Shown: positions 47,012 through 56,123 of the stretch, in pieces
How positions within the stretch are numbered: the stretch's first letter is position 1
Layout of the letters: each line of letters starts with the position of its first letter
Source: OLB6 sp964467455
GTDB taxonomy: Bacteria > Bacteroidota > Ignavibacteria > Kapaibacteriales > Kapaibacteriaceae
Assembly: GCA_964467455.1 (NCBI GenBank)
Contig: CAYXQJ010000002.1
Location: forward strand, 1-64,000
DNA: 64,000 nt
Direction of reading: 5' to 3'
The notes under the pieces: model-generated
What the model was told of the DNA's origin: nothing
Database searches by the model: none
What the model saw: the letters and a program-made list of their open reading frames with translations, nothing else
Translations under genes and position numbers: made by a program

Positions 47012-48078
47012 GTCTGCGTCTCTTTACGCCGGGTCCCGTCACCGTTCCAGATGAGATCTTGCGTGCCCTGGTGCAGCAGCCCTTGCATCATCGCTCCAGT
47101 GAATTTTTGGCGTTGTCGCGATCGGTATGGACAGATCTTCAAACGGTATTCCGCACTGATGACCCGGTCGTCCTCCTTGCCGGCTCCGGCATGACGGGTA
47201 TCGAAGCCGCCATGGTCTCGGTGCATCGTCCCGGCGATCACGTTGCCGTCCTAGAACACGGACGATTTGGACAGCGACTCACCGAGATCGCGCAGATCTA
47301 TGGCCTGATCCCCCACCCGCTTCGTGTTGCGTGGGGCGAGGTCATCACGTCAGAAATGGTCGCCGAACATCTCGGCACACGCGATGATTGGAGCGGCGTA
47401 TGGTTCGTTCACGCAGAGACGTCCACTGGCGTTGTCCTTGATGCGGCATCCATCACATCGGCGATTCGTGCCGTAGCACCTGATATTGTCGTCGGCATGG
47501 ATGCCGTTCTCTCGATCGGCATCGAAGAGGTCAACGTCGCGACCTGGACCGTTGACATTGCCGTGTGCGGCATTCAAAAAGGTCTCATGTGTCCGCCAGG
47601 CCTGGCCTGTGTTTCCATCTCCGAACGTGCCGAGCATCATATTCTCGCAGCTGGACGTCGTTCCTATACTCTCGACCTTCATACGGTACTTGATCATCAA
47701 CGCGAAGGTCTCTTCGCGTGGACCCCACCGGTGACCCTCGTATCCGCACTGCACGTTGCACTTCAACGGATCCTCAGAGAAGGTCTGGAACATGTATGGC
47801 ATCGACATCAGACAAGTGCCGAGATCGTACGAACAGGCCTACGTGATCTAGGGTTGAAGATCTTTGGCGCTGCCACCTCACATGCCGTCACCGTGGTAGA
47901 ACACCATCGTAGCACGGAGATCCGCCGCGCGTTGGAAGATGCGCATCGCATCCTTGTTGCCTCCGGTCAAGATCATTTTTCCGGACGGATGTTCCGCGTT
48001 GGCACGTGTGGCGCCGTCACACCCGACGATGCCCGTGATATTGTCGACGCCATCCGTTCAGTTCTTACGCACCTTTAG
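47008..48078 (+). CDS. Class V aminotransferase (alanine-glyoxylate/serine-pyruvate type)
   Basis: This 356-residue PLP enzyme begins LRLFTPGPVTVPDEIL, the family hallmark. It has LLAGSGMTGIEAAM, VHAETSTGV and a PLP lysine in GIQKGLMCPPG near residue 190. It may be alanine-glyoxylate aminotransferase or serine-pyruvate aminotransferase. The ATGA overlap couples it to trmH; the RdgB fusion gene follows by 4 bp. Confidence 0.9.
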   Translation: MSLRLFTPGPVTVPDEILRALVQQPLHHRSSEFLALSRSVWTDLQTVFRTDDPVVLLAGSGMTGIEAAMVSVHRPGDHVAVLEHGRFGQRLTEIAQIYGLIPHPLRVAWGEVITSEMVAEHLGTRDDWSGVWFVHAETSTGVVLDAASITSAIRAVAPDIVVGMDAVLSIGIEEVNVATWTVDIAVCGIQKGLMCPPGLACVSISERAEHHILAAGRRSYTLDLHTVLDHQREGLFAWTPPVTLVSALHVALQRILREGLEHVWHRHQTSAEIVRTGLRDLGLKIFGAATSHAVTVVEHHRSTEIRRALEDAHRILVASGQDHFSGRMFRVGTCGAVTPDDARDIVDAIRSVLTHL

Positions 48079-48082
48079 CCCT

Positions 48083-49312
48083 ATGAAGATCGTCCTCGCA
48101 ACATCAAACCAGCACAAGGTTGAAGAACTTCGATCGTTGTTTGCAACACACGGACTTGAGGTGGACCTCGTCTGCAGTTCCGACGTGATCGGTCCTCTCG
48201 ACATCGAAGAGACCGGCCACACCTTTGAAGAGAATGCCTACATCAAGGCCGCTGCCGTGTACGAACGTTGCGGCCTTCCGACACTCGCCGACGACAGCGG
48301 TCTTGAAGTCGACATCCTCGATGGCGCTCCCGGCGTACGTTCAGCTCGCTTCGCCGGTCCTTCAGCCACTGATGCCGACAACCGAGCTCATCTCGTCTCG
48401 ATCTTCAACACGCGTAAGGTCCCGAGCTCACCGGCATCGTTCCGCTGCGTACTCTGCTATATCGATCCCCTTCGTACACTCTTCGGAGTTGGCTCTTCTC
48501 AGGGGGCGATCCAGACCCACGAACGAGGCACAAATGGTTTCGGTTACGACCCGCTCTTTATCCCGGATGGAGAAACACGCACGTATGCCGAGATGTCGCC
48601 GACGGAGAAACAGTCACGGAGTCATCGTGGTCGTGCCGTGGAAGATCTTGCACGCCACCTCGCCCCCTTGATCATGAATTTGGGGCATGCTGTTGAACCC
48701 GATCCGTTGCCGGCACTTGATGCACTGATCATGGCTAGCGTGGCGGCTGTGCTTGATCAACAAGAACATCTTCGAACCGCCATCCGACTGTTTGTTCGCA
48801 CTGTGGATGACGCACGCATGATGTACGAAGCGCTGCTGCAATCGTATCTCTTTGCAGGATTCCCTGTGGCGTTGGATGCCTTGACCACCTTGGATGAGGA
48901 GCTTCGAACGATCCTGACTGACCGATCGACGGCAGCAGCGGACGGCTATGATCTCAACCTCTTCCGTCAACGTGGTGCGGTACTGTGCGGTCAGATCTAC
49001 GAAGGTGTCTACGATAAAATGATGGAACGTCTCACGACGATCACACCAGACCTAAGTGATTGGATGATCGTTGAGGGCTATGGCAAGACGCTGAGCCGTG
49101 ACGGACTCTCGGTGCCCATGCGAGAGCTCTGCAACGTAGCTGTGTTAGCCGTTTTAGGTAGACAAAACCAACTAACATCCCATGTGCGTGGTGCCCTTCG
49201 CGTGGGAGCAACCAAGGAACAGTTGTGGTCTTGCGCCAACGCCGTCACAGAATGGGCCGGACCCGTGGCCGGTGAACAGTTGCGTACAACGATCGAGCGT
49301 TACGCGTTGTAA
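48083..49312 (+). CDS. Fusion of RdgB (XTP/dITP pyrophosphatase) and carboxymuconolactone decarboxylase-like domain
   Basis: The 409-residue protein joins two domains. Residues 1 to about 200 are RdgB/HAM1, which removes non-canonical purine nucleotides: MKIVLATSNQHKVEELRSL, GHTFEENA, LADDSGLEVD, RGTNGFGYDPLF and the C-terminal EKQSRSHRGRA. Residues about 205-409 look like a CMD/AhpD-type protein (LFAGFPVALDALTTLDEEL; VPMRELCNVAVLAVLGRQ; HVRGALRVGATKEQL). No stop or frameshift separates them. The CMD half lacks the CxxC of AhpD, so it may not be redox-active. What the two have in common is unknown. Confidence 0.85.
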   Translation: MKIVLATSNQHKVEELRSLFATHGLEVDLVCSSDVIGPLDIEETGHTFEENAYIKAAAVYERCGLPTLADDSGLEVDILDGAPGVRSARFAGPSATDADNRAHLVSIFNTRKVPSSPASFRCVLCYIDPLRTLFGVGSSQGAIQTHERGTNGFGYDPLFIPDGETRTYAEMSPTEKQSRSHRGRAVEDLARHLAPLIMNLGHAVEPDPLPALDALIMASVAAVLDQQEHLRTAIRLFVRTVDDARMMYEALLQSYLFAGFPVALDALTTLDEELRTILTDRSTAAADGYDLNLFRQRGAVLCGQIYEGVYDKMMERLTTITPDLSDWMIVEGYGKTLSRDGLSVPMRELCNVAVLAVLGRQNQLTSHVRGALRVGATKEQLWSCANAVTEWAGPVAGEQLRTTIERYAL

Positions 49313-49316
49313 CCGA

Positions 49317-50198
49317 TCACGGTTGGTCTTTGAACAAGAACAGGTCCGATGAGATCTGCGATGCTCCTGCCCATACACCAAGCCCACCAACGACGTTGCC
49401 CAAGCGGTAGTCGTAATTCGATCTGCGCCCAAAGCCAACCATGGAATGCCATTCTTGAAAGGCCTCGTCACCCGTATAGATGCGTAGTCGGTGACGACCG
49501 AACCACTTGAAGGCAAACCAGACTACCGGTGAATTCGACACGATCGTAAAGCCAAATCGTGTTCGTTCATTCGCGATCAATGTCCCGTCGTCGAACTCAT
49601 CTTCCGGATCACGTAAGCGTCTGTTCGTGTCGGAGGTCGCCGGATCGAGATAGATCCCATAGCCGGACGTATCCAAACACTCCATGGCAACAATGTACCG
49701 TTCAGTACCTGCTTGACCTTGCCAGGAAATGTTAAGACTGTCATAGATCTGCGTCTCATTGGCACGACCCGGATAGTAGAGCGAGTCAGCAGGTGGTCTG
49801 ATCCAATCAAACTGGCCACGCGTTTGTGCAGTAGCCGTGAGCGTCCTTCCACGAGCCACAACTTGGAGATCGTAGACACTATTGTGTTTTGCCCGATAGG
49901 AGGTATCAACAGCGCGATAGTGCCCGCCGAGAGAATCGTCGACGAACTCCATCGGGATCGGTACACCATTCTCGGTCACATTCACGATGGCATCCTTGAT
50001 CATGGCCTTGGCAAACGTGAAGGTGTCCTTGATCGGTAGCGTCCGAAACACACGAACGTTGTTAAGGGGCTGTTCGGCGATCACGAAGCCCTGGACCACG
50101 ATCTCTTCAACGTAGTCATCCGGGACCGGATCGGCACAACCAAATACGAAGAGTCCGAAAACAGCGAGTAGCGAGTAGCGAGTCAAAAGTGTATGCAT
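49317..50198 (-). CDS. DUF4249-like outer-membrane lipoprotein
   Basis: This 293-residue protein has a lipoprotein signal with the lipobox-like FVFGC (Cys21) and a beta-rich body (VVQGFVIAEQPLNNVRVFRT, then NVTENGVPIPM). DUF4249-type lipoproteins usually accompany a TonB-dependent receptor, as here, where the receptor gene ends one base into its start. Three 7-bp repeats (50163-50183) lie within the signal-peptide coding region. It should sit at the outer membrane and help substrate binding or receptor function. Confidence 0.8.
   Translation of the reverse strand: MHTLLTRYSLLAVFGLFVFGCADPVPDDYVEEIVVQGFVIAEQPLNNVRVFRTLPIKDTFTFAKAMIKDAIVNVTENGVPIPMEFVDDSLGGHYRAVDTSYRAKHNSVYDLQVVARGRTLTATAQTRGQFDWIRPPADSLYYPGRANETQIYDSLNISWQGQAGTERYIVAMECLDTSGYGIYLDPATSDTNRRLRDPEDEFDDGTLIANERTRFGFTIVSNSPVVWFAFKWFGRHRLRIYTGDEAFQEWHSMVGFGRRSNYDYRLGNVVGGLGVWAGASQISSDLFLFKDQP
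50163..50183 (-). repeat. Heptanucleotide repeat AGCGAGT x3 in a signal-peptide coding region
   Basis: Three perfect copies of AGCGAGT (ACTCGCT on the coding strand) encode TRYSLLA early in the DUF4249-like lipoprotein. A gain or loss of one unit would shift the frame because seven is not a multiple of three. Confidence 0.9.
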
Positions 50199-52483
50199 TA
50201 GAATTTTAACTCCACCGAAAGTGTGGGCAGGATCGGCAGAAGGAGCACGTCGGTAACTGTTGGTACCTGACCGGTCGTGTCATAGAATCGGAACCAGATG
50301 TCACGTCGGGAATAGACGTTGAAGATGTCGAGAAACACGCGGAATGGCAGGTCGAACAACGTCGTGTTGTAGTTGATGTTCAAGTTCAGCTGATGCGAGT
50401 TTGGCAGTCGAAGACCCCATCGCTGTGACGGGTTGACCATAATGATGCCACCTTCCCATCCAGGCATACTGCCGCCGAGTGTCGACGTAGCACCTGTGTA
50501 GGACTGACCGGATTGGAACATGAAGGTCGCACCAATGTCCCAGCGTTCATTGAGACGGTACAGTACATTGATCTTGAGGTCGTGACGACGGTCATACTTC
50601 GGTCGGAACTGGGCACCACGGTTCACGCTGTCGAATTGGGCAAAGACCCAGCCCAGTCCATAGCCGATCCAGCCGGTGAGCTGTCCCATCTTTTTTTGCA
50701 GGAAGAACTCGACGCCGTAGGACTCACCATTACCGATGAAAAAGACGTCGGATACCGATTCGGCTCGTGTTTGATTATTGCGCAGCTCATTGATGTTGTA
50801 CAGCTGCTTGTAATACACATCCACATTGAAGTTGTATCCCGCAAAAGGTTCCGTCTCGATCGCAGCGATGTAGTGATGTGCACGTCCGGCAGGAACACTG
50901 CGGTCCGTGGGAAGCCACGTATCAAAGAAGGAGAAGTCCGGTGCCGATGCCAACCGCAGATACTGGTGGAAGATACCCCATGACGCCTTCAAAGCGATCC
51001 AGTCGTTTACTTGGTATCGTGCCGCTAGTCGGGGATCCCAATTGAAGGTCTCACTGAACGACCAGTAGTTGGCACGTATGCCGGCCTGTACTGAGAGATC
51101 ATCCGTCAGCAGGATGTTCGTTGATGCGAACGCACTGTGAATGTTGTCCCAGATATCGAGTCGGAACGCCGCCTCGCCGCCGGTAGCATCATCTTCGGAG
51201 CCGGTCTTCTGGTCATACGTGAAGTTGTAGAGTGTGTATTCGTAGCCCGTCCTAAACGTGATGCGATCATTGAGATACCACTCTAGACCGGTCTTGACGG
51301 AATAATCAGTGATCGAGTTGTCGATCTGAAACCGGAAACCGGCGTTGTTCCCTTTGAAGCCATTCAAGTACGTCGACGCTGAAGCTGTCGTTGTCAAGAA
51401 GAGATCGCTAGAGAAGATGTGATTCCACCGTGCCGCAGTAGCGCGGTTTCCGATCCCCACTTCGAACAGCAGCCCCGGCTGCTCGAGGGAGAGCTTATCG
51501 CTAGTAAGGAAACCACTCAACGAGATCTTGTCATTATCACCAAGATCTTGGGTGATCTTGGCATTCACATCATAAAAATTGAACGACGGAAAGGGAGATT
51601 CAGGATCTTCAGGAAGCAATCCAAGGAGCAGGTCCAAGTATGTGCGCCGGCCACCAAGGAACCACGAGCCATTACCGATCGGACCTTGTACAGACAAGCG
51701 TGATGAGATCAAGCCGATGCCGACGAGACCTTCGACATGGTCGCGATTGCCGTCTTTTTGCGTGACATTCAATACTGCGGACAAACGGCCTCCATATTCG
51801 GCAGGAAAGCCCCCTTTCAACAACTCAACATCTTTGACGGCGTCGGTATTGAACGCCGAAATGAAGCCGAACAAGTGGGTGGGATTGTAGACCGTCATCC
51901 CATCGAGAAGAACGAGGTTTTGATCCGGGGATCCGCCGCGGATGTAGAGACCACTGGAGACCTGCGAGGAGGTCAACACACCAGGCAACATCTGCAGGGC
52001 CCGGAAGATGTCGGCTTCCCCACCGATCCGCATCTGGGCGATCTGTTCCATCGGGATGTTCACCCTAGACACGTTGATCTGTCGGCGTTCGTTCTCACGA
52101 TCGGCCTGCACGGTGACCTCTTCCTTCATGACCGATGACTGCCGCAGATTGATGCGCGTTTGGAGTCCACCGGTGGCCGGAACAACAACGTTGACCTCTT
52201 GACGATCGTATCCGATCACGGTCACGACCAGGGTTCGTTCACCGGGTGGCACGTTCGAGATCGAGAAGAAGCCGGACTTGTTGGTATAGCCGCCAAGTTT
52301 TGTACCCTTGACGACGACGGTGGCACCGACGATGGTCTCCTTGGTGACGGAATCTTGCACAAAGCCACTAACGGAACCATCCTTCGGTTCGACAGCAGCC
52401 AGACGAGCGAATGAAAGCACAACGACCACTAACAACGTTAGCGATCGGAACGGACGGAAATGCACAACTGGCCTATCGAACAT
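50198..52483 (-). CDS. TonB-dependent receptor with carboxypeptidase-regulatory-like domain
   Basis: The 761-residue protein has a signal peptide (SLTLLVVVVLSFARLA), a carboxypeptidase-like regulatory domain (SGFVQDSVTKETIVGATVVV) and a plug domain (ADIFRALQMLPGVL, GLYIRGGSPDQNLVLLDGM, YPAEYGG-like FPAEYGGRLSAVL). A 22-strand-type barrel follows, ending SVELKF with the C-terminal Phe typical of outer-membrane barrels. It overlaps the DUF4249-like gene by one base. The substrate is unknown; no SusD-like gene is adjacent. Confidence 0.93.
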   Translation of the reverse strand: MFDRPVVHFRPFRSLTLLVVVVLSFARLAAVEPKDGSVSGFVQDSVTKETIVGATVVVKGTKLGGYTNKSGFFSISNVPPGERTLVVTVIGYDRQEVNVVVPATGGLQTRINLRQSSVMKEEVTVQADRENERRQINVSRVNIPMEQIAQMRIGGEADIFRALQMLPGVLTSSQVSSGLYIRGGSPDQNLVLLDGMTVYNPTHLFGFISAFNTDAVKDVELLKGGFPAEYGGRLSAVLNVTQKDGNRDHVEGLVGIGLISSRLSVQGPIGNGSWFLGGRRTYLDLLLGLLPEDPESPFPSFNFYDVNAKITQDLGDNDKISLSGFLTSDKLSLEQPGLLFEVGIGNRATAARWNHIFSSDLFLTTTASASTYLNGFKGNNAGFRFQIDNSITDYSVKTGLEWYLNDRITFRTGYEYTLYNFTYDQKTGSEDDATGGEAAFRLDIWDNIHSAFASTNILLTDDLSVQAGIRANYWSFSETFNWDPRLAARYQVNDWIALKASWGIFHQYLRLASAPDFSFFDTWLPTDRSVPAGRAHHYIAAIETEPFAGYNFNVDVYYKQLYNINELRNNQTRAESVSDVFFIGNGESYGVEFFLQKKMGQLTGWIGYGLGWVFAQFDSVNRGAQFRPKYDRRHDLKINVLYRLNERWDIGATFMFQSGQSYTGATSTLGGSMPGWEGGIIMVNPSQRWGLRLPNSHQLNLNINYNTTLFDLPFRVFLDIFNVYSRRDIWFRFYDTTGQVPTVTDVLLLPILPTLSVELKF

Positions 52484-52593
52484 GCAGGTTCTGGAAAATG
52501 AGGGGCGTTGGACGTTTTTGTGGGCCTAAAGTTGCAAGGGAACACGATGCAGGCGTAAAAGGTTCTCCACATCATCCAAAACACCAAGTTCCG

Positions 52594-52601
52594 TAATTTT
52601 G
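52594..52601 (+). promoter_or_regulatory. TAnnTTTG -7 box upstream of the ferredoxin gene
   Basis: TAATTTTG lies 22 bases before the ferredoxin ATG at 52624, in the 140-bp gap after the divergent TonB receptor gene. AGGATC shortly before the ATG is a weak ribosome site. Confidence 0.55.
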
Positions 52602-52623
52602 CGGCACTTCAATCAGGATCACC

Positions 52624-52971
52624 ATGGCTATCTACATTACCTCAGACTGCATCAACTGCGGCGCGTGCGAACCGGAATGTCCCAACACTGCTATCTATGA
52701 AGCCGGTGCCCAATGGGAATTGGCCGGCACGACATTTCATGACAGCACCTCGCCCGGCGGTTTCAAGGGTGAGTTCTTCTCGCCGGAATTTTATTTCATC
52801 GTGCCCGACAAATGCACGGAGTGCAAAGGATTTCACGATGAACCGCAATGTGCGGCAGTCTGCCCTGTTGACTGCTGCCTACCGGATCCGAATAATGTCG
52901 AGTCGGAAGAGCAGTTGCTGAAGAAGAAAGACTATCTCGACAGCATCGATACGATCCGCCTGCGGAACTGA
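52624..52971 (+). CDS. Ferredoxin, two 4Fe-4S clusters (YfhL-like)
   Basis: The 115-residue protein has two cluster-binding motifs, CINCGACEPECP near the N-terminus and CTECKGFHDEPQC ... CPVDC in the second half. The longer spacing in the second motif is typical of the YfhL/chlorobial ferredoxin type. It is a cytoplasmic electron carrier. Its partner enzymes are not in the window. It ends 5 bp before the amidohydrolase gene. Confidence 0.93.
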   Translation: MAIYITSDCINCGACEPECPNTAIYEAGAQWELAGTTFHDSTSPGGFKGEFFSPEFYFIVPDKCTECKGFHDEPQCAAVCPVDCCLPDPNNVESEEQLLKKKDYLDSIDTIRLRN

Positions 52972-52976
52972 CGTTG

Positions 52977-54407
52977 ATGGAGTTGCATCTCGAACGGGGA
53001 CGCATTCGCGCCATCCTTCCCAACACGCTCGGTGTGGTGATCCGCACGGAAACGCGCACCTATGAGTTCCCTGGCTGTGTAGTGCTTCCCGGCTTTGTTG
53101 ACAATCATGCACACATCCTTGGCTTGGGGACGCGTCTGACGACGCCTTCCCTGCATGAAGCCTCTTCGATCGCAGAGTGTCTCGAGATCCTCGGCGCTGC
53201 GACCATTCCGGAACATGGGTGGATCCATGCCATGGGCTGGAATCAGGAGCGCTGGAGCGACGGACGCATGCCAACAGCAGCCGACCTTGATGTTGCGTTC
53301 CCGGACGTTGCCGTTGTTGCGTCGCGCGTTGACGGGCATTCGATGTGGGTGAATTCCGAAGCGCTTCGGCGTGCCGGGATCTCCGGTTCGAACGGCTTTC
53401 TTGCTGAAGATGAACGCGACCCGATCTGGAAAGCACTGCCCGCCCCCTCACCGGATGAGATCAGATCGCGGATCCAGGCAGCGGCATCAGCCTGTGTCGC
53501 ACGCGGTGTCACAGAGGTGCACGACATGGATGTAGCACCCGACGTGGTACCGGTGATGCGCGAAATGGCTGAAACCGGTGCGTTGCCGATCCGCGTACAA
53601 TCCTTCGTGAGTGCACAGCACGGCGAATGGCAAGATGCCGGCCTTCTTCCGGCCGGTGGCGAGATCCAACGCACAGCCGGCATCAAGTTGTATGCCGATG
53701 GAGCGTTGGGCTCTCGTACTGCGGCAATGTTGAGTCCATACGCTGACGACCCTGCAAACTCCGGCATCGCCTTATTGACTGTAGATCAGATCACCACAGC
53801 TATACGTGCTGCGATCGATGCCGGGTGGTGGTGTGTTGCCATCCATGCGATCGGTGACGCCGCCGTACGTATGGTCTTGAATGCCTATGCCATCGTGCGT
53901 TCGTGGGACGATGGCAAGGACATCCTTCTTCGGATCGAACATGCCCAACATGTGCATCCCGATGATGTGCAGCGATTCGCCGACCTCAACGTCATGGCAT
54001 GTGTTCAACCCACCCATTGGGTATCAGATGACGCCATGGCCAAACTTCGCCTCGGTCCGGAACGTCAAGCATGGGCCTATCGTTGGCGATCTCTGCTCGA
54101 CGTCGGTGCCGTCGTTGGTGCCGGTAGCGACTTCCCTATCGAAGACGTTGATCCGTTGGCCGGTATCTCAGCATTTGTGCGCCGACCTTCATCCGAAGCA
54201 CTGACCATCGATCAAGCCATCACAGCGTTTACGTCCGATGCCCACCGCACCGCCGACATGGATTATCGAAGGGGGCGTGTTGAGGTTGGATACGATGCCG
54301 ACATGGTCATCCTTGATCGTGATCCACGAACCACACCGGCAGAAGAGCTCGCCAAGATCCGCATCATGGCGACCTTTATGGCGGGACAGCTGCGGTATTC
54401 CTCATGA
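52977..54407 (+). CDS. Amidohydrolase (YtcJ-like)
   Basis: This 476-residue metal-dependent hydrolase has the metal-binding VDNHAHILG, IKLYADGALGSRT, HAIGDAAVRM, RIEHAQHV and AGSDFPIEDVDP motifs of the Amidohydrolase_3 family. C-terminal VEVGYDADMVILDRDP closes the beta-sandwich domain. The substrate is unknown. The start ATG 52977 is preceded in frame by a TTG at 52974. The next gene overlaps it by 4 bp. Confidence 0.92.
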   Translation: MELHLERGRIRAILPNTLGVVIRTETRTYEFPGCVVLPGFVDNHAHILGLGTRLTTPSLHEASSIAECLEILGAATIPEHGWIHAMGWNQERWSDGRMPTAADLDVAFPDVAVVASRVDGHSMWVNSEALRRAGISGSNGFLAEDERDPIWKALPAPSPDEIRSRIQAAASACVARGVTEVHDMDVAPDVVPVMREMAETGALPIRVQSFVSAQHGEWQDAGLLPAGGEIQRTAGIKLYADGALGSRTAAMLSPYADDPANSGIALLTVDQITTAIRAAIDAGWWCVAIHAIGDAAVRMVLNAYAIVRSWDDGKDILLRIEHAQHVHPDDVQRFADLNVMACVQPTHWVSDDAMAKLRLGPERQAWAYRWRSLLDVGAVVGAGSDFPIEDVDPLAGISAFVRRPSSEALTIDQAITAFTSDAHRTADMDYRRGRVEVGYDADMVILDRDPRTTPAEELAKIRIMATFMAGQLRYSS

Positions 54408-55591
54408 GACCAGACCTACAGCGGGCCTTCATCGAACGTGTGAGCGCCGAATCGTATGAACGCTTCAAAAGCGAGCTCAATGACTACCTTGGACTGAAGA
54501 TCGAATATCGCGTCTGCGAAATGCCCATCTTCGTTTCTCATGAGTTCAGAGAAGAGATGGAGCAGGCGGCGATCGAGATCATCAAGCAATGCATCTCACC
54601 GTCGGTTTACGATCACTCCGAAGCCGCAATGCAAGAACGGTACCGCGTGCGTAAGGAGAACGACCGTCCACTTTTCAGCGTGGTCGACTTCGCCGTCTGT
54701 CCCGACGGTGAAGGGGGCTTCACACCTCGCGTCATCGAGCTCCAGGGCTTTCCCTCGCTTTTCGGCTACCAATACCTATACGCGGCTCGAATGAAGGATG
54801 CCTACGGCATTGATGAGTCGACGCCTTTTATGGGCGGCATCGCAGATGAAGCCACATATCTCGAATTTCTGCGGCAAGCCATCGTTGCCGACGCCGAACC
54901 ATCGGCATGTGCCCTGGTCGAGGTCGATCCCTTGAAGCAAAAAACACGCCCCGACTTTGTTGCCCTCGAGAAGTTGATCGGGTTGCACACCGTCAACATT
55001 CGCGACGTCCGCAAGGATGGTCGGAGACTTGTTGTGGATGAGAATGGTTCTGCTCGCCCCCTACAACGGATCTTCAATCGAGCCATCGTTGACGAACTGG
55101 ATGACCTTGGTGTGTCACTCAACTTTGCATGGAGTGACGATCTTGATGTGGAATGGGCAGGACATCCGAACTGGTACTTCCGGATCAGTAAACACTGTCT
55201 CCCCTACCTTGATCATCCGACCGTTCCCAAGACCCACTTTCTCAACACGCTGGCACAACTGCCGGAAGATCTCTCGACCTACGTCCTGAAGCCGCTGTAT
55301 GCCTTTGCCGGAAAAGGTGTGGTGATCGGACCGACGCTTGATGATATCAATGCGATCCCACTCGACCAACGTGATCAGTGGGTGCTCCAAGAGCGAGTGA
55401 CCTATGCTGAATGTGTCGCAACACCTCATGGCGACAACAAGGTCGAGATCCGCTTGATGATGATCTGGCTCCCGGAGATGGAAGATCCCGTGCCGGTAAT
55501 GTCGCTAGCCCGCACCGGACGAGGCGCGATGATGGGTGCACGCTACAACACCGACCCATGGACGGGGTCGTCGGGCTGTTTGTTCATCTAG
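54404..55591 (+). CDS. ATP-grasp-like protein of unknown substrate
   Basis: This 395-residue protein has no signal peptide. The C-terminal third contains VLKPLYAFAGKGVVIGPT and KVEIRLMMIW, which look like the nucleotide-binding lysine/glycine loop and a metal-binding strand of ATP-grasp ligases. The N-terminal part (FSVVDFAVCP, PRVIELQGFPSLFGYQYL) is unlike the enzymes I know. It overlaps the amidohydrolase by 4 bp. A ligase joining an amino acid or peptide is possible. Confidence 0.6.
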   Translation: MRPDLQRAFIERVSAESYERFKSELNDYLGLKIEYRVCEMPIFVSHEFREEMEQAAIEIIKQCISPSVYDHSEAAMQERYRVRKENDRPLFSVVDFAVCPDGEGGFTPRVIELQGFPSLFGYQYLYAARMKDAYGIDESTPFMGGIADEATYLEFLRQAIVADAEPSACALVEVDPLKQKTRPDFVALEKLIGLHTVNIRDVRKDGRRLVVDENGSARPLQRIFNRAIVDELDDLGVSLNFAWSDDLDVEWAGHPNWYFRISKHCLPYLDHPTVPKTHFLNTLAQLPEDLSTYVLKPLYAFAGKGVVIGPTLDDINAIPLDQRDQWVLQERVTYAECVATPHGDNKVEIRLMMIWLPEMEDPVPVMSLARTGRGAMMGARYNTDPWTGSSGCLFI

Positions 55592-55649
55592 TGTAACCTT
55601 CAGCATCCGACGGCGTACCACGACCTGTTCAATTTTCTACAGGTCCGTC

Positions 55650-56123
55650 ATGAAACGTCTCTTCCGTGATCGTTCCAACCGCATGGTTGGCGGTGTTGCC
55701 TCAGGTCTTGCTGCCTATCTCGACATCGACCCGGTGTTGGTACGCGTCGGCTTTGTGCTTGGTGCTTTTGCTAACGGCATCGGTATCCTCGGCTACATCA
55801 TCCTGTGGGTCTTAGTGCCACAGCGTCCGTATGCCTATGACCTCTATCCGGAATCTTCTGTTGTCGACACGACACCGCCTGCCCCTTCACACCGAACCGG
55901 CAACACAGGATTGATCTTTGGGATCGCCCTTGTAGCCATTGGCTTGATCACACTAGCCGACAATTTCTTTGACGTTGTTGATCTCGAACAGCTCTGGCCA
56001 ATGATCCTTGTCGCAATGGGTATCGGTCTGATCGCTCGATCGATGAAGACAAACCGCGTTCAACACACCGCCCCTTTTACTGCGCCAGAAGAACCTCGAT
56101 CTTATTCGTCGCCTCTTCAATGA
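55650..56123 (+). CDS. PspC-domain membrane protein
   Basis: The 157-residue protein starts with a PspC domain (KRLFRDRSNRMVGGVASGLA, then VRVGFVLGAF), one helix of about 20 residues, and two further helices (LIFGIALVAIGLITLADNFF, LWPMILVAMGIGLIA) of LiaF-like type. PspC proteins respond to membrane stress. It follows the ATP-grasp gene by 58 bp; no clear promoter was seen. Its last 47 bases overlap the convergent TPR-thioredoxin gene. Confidence 0.85.
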   Translation: MKRLFRDRSNRMVGGVASGLAAYLDIDPVLVRVGFVLGAFANGIGILGYIILWVLVPQRPYAYDLYPESSVVDTTPPAPSHRTGNTGLIFGIALVAIGLITLADNFFDVVDLEQLWPMILVAMGIGLIARSMKTNRVQHTAPFTAPEEPRSYSSPLQ

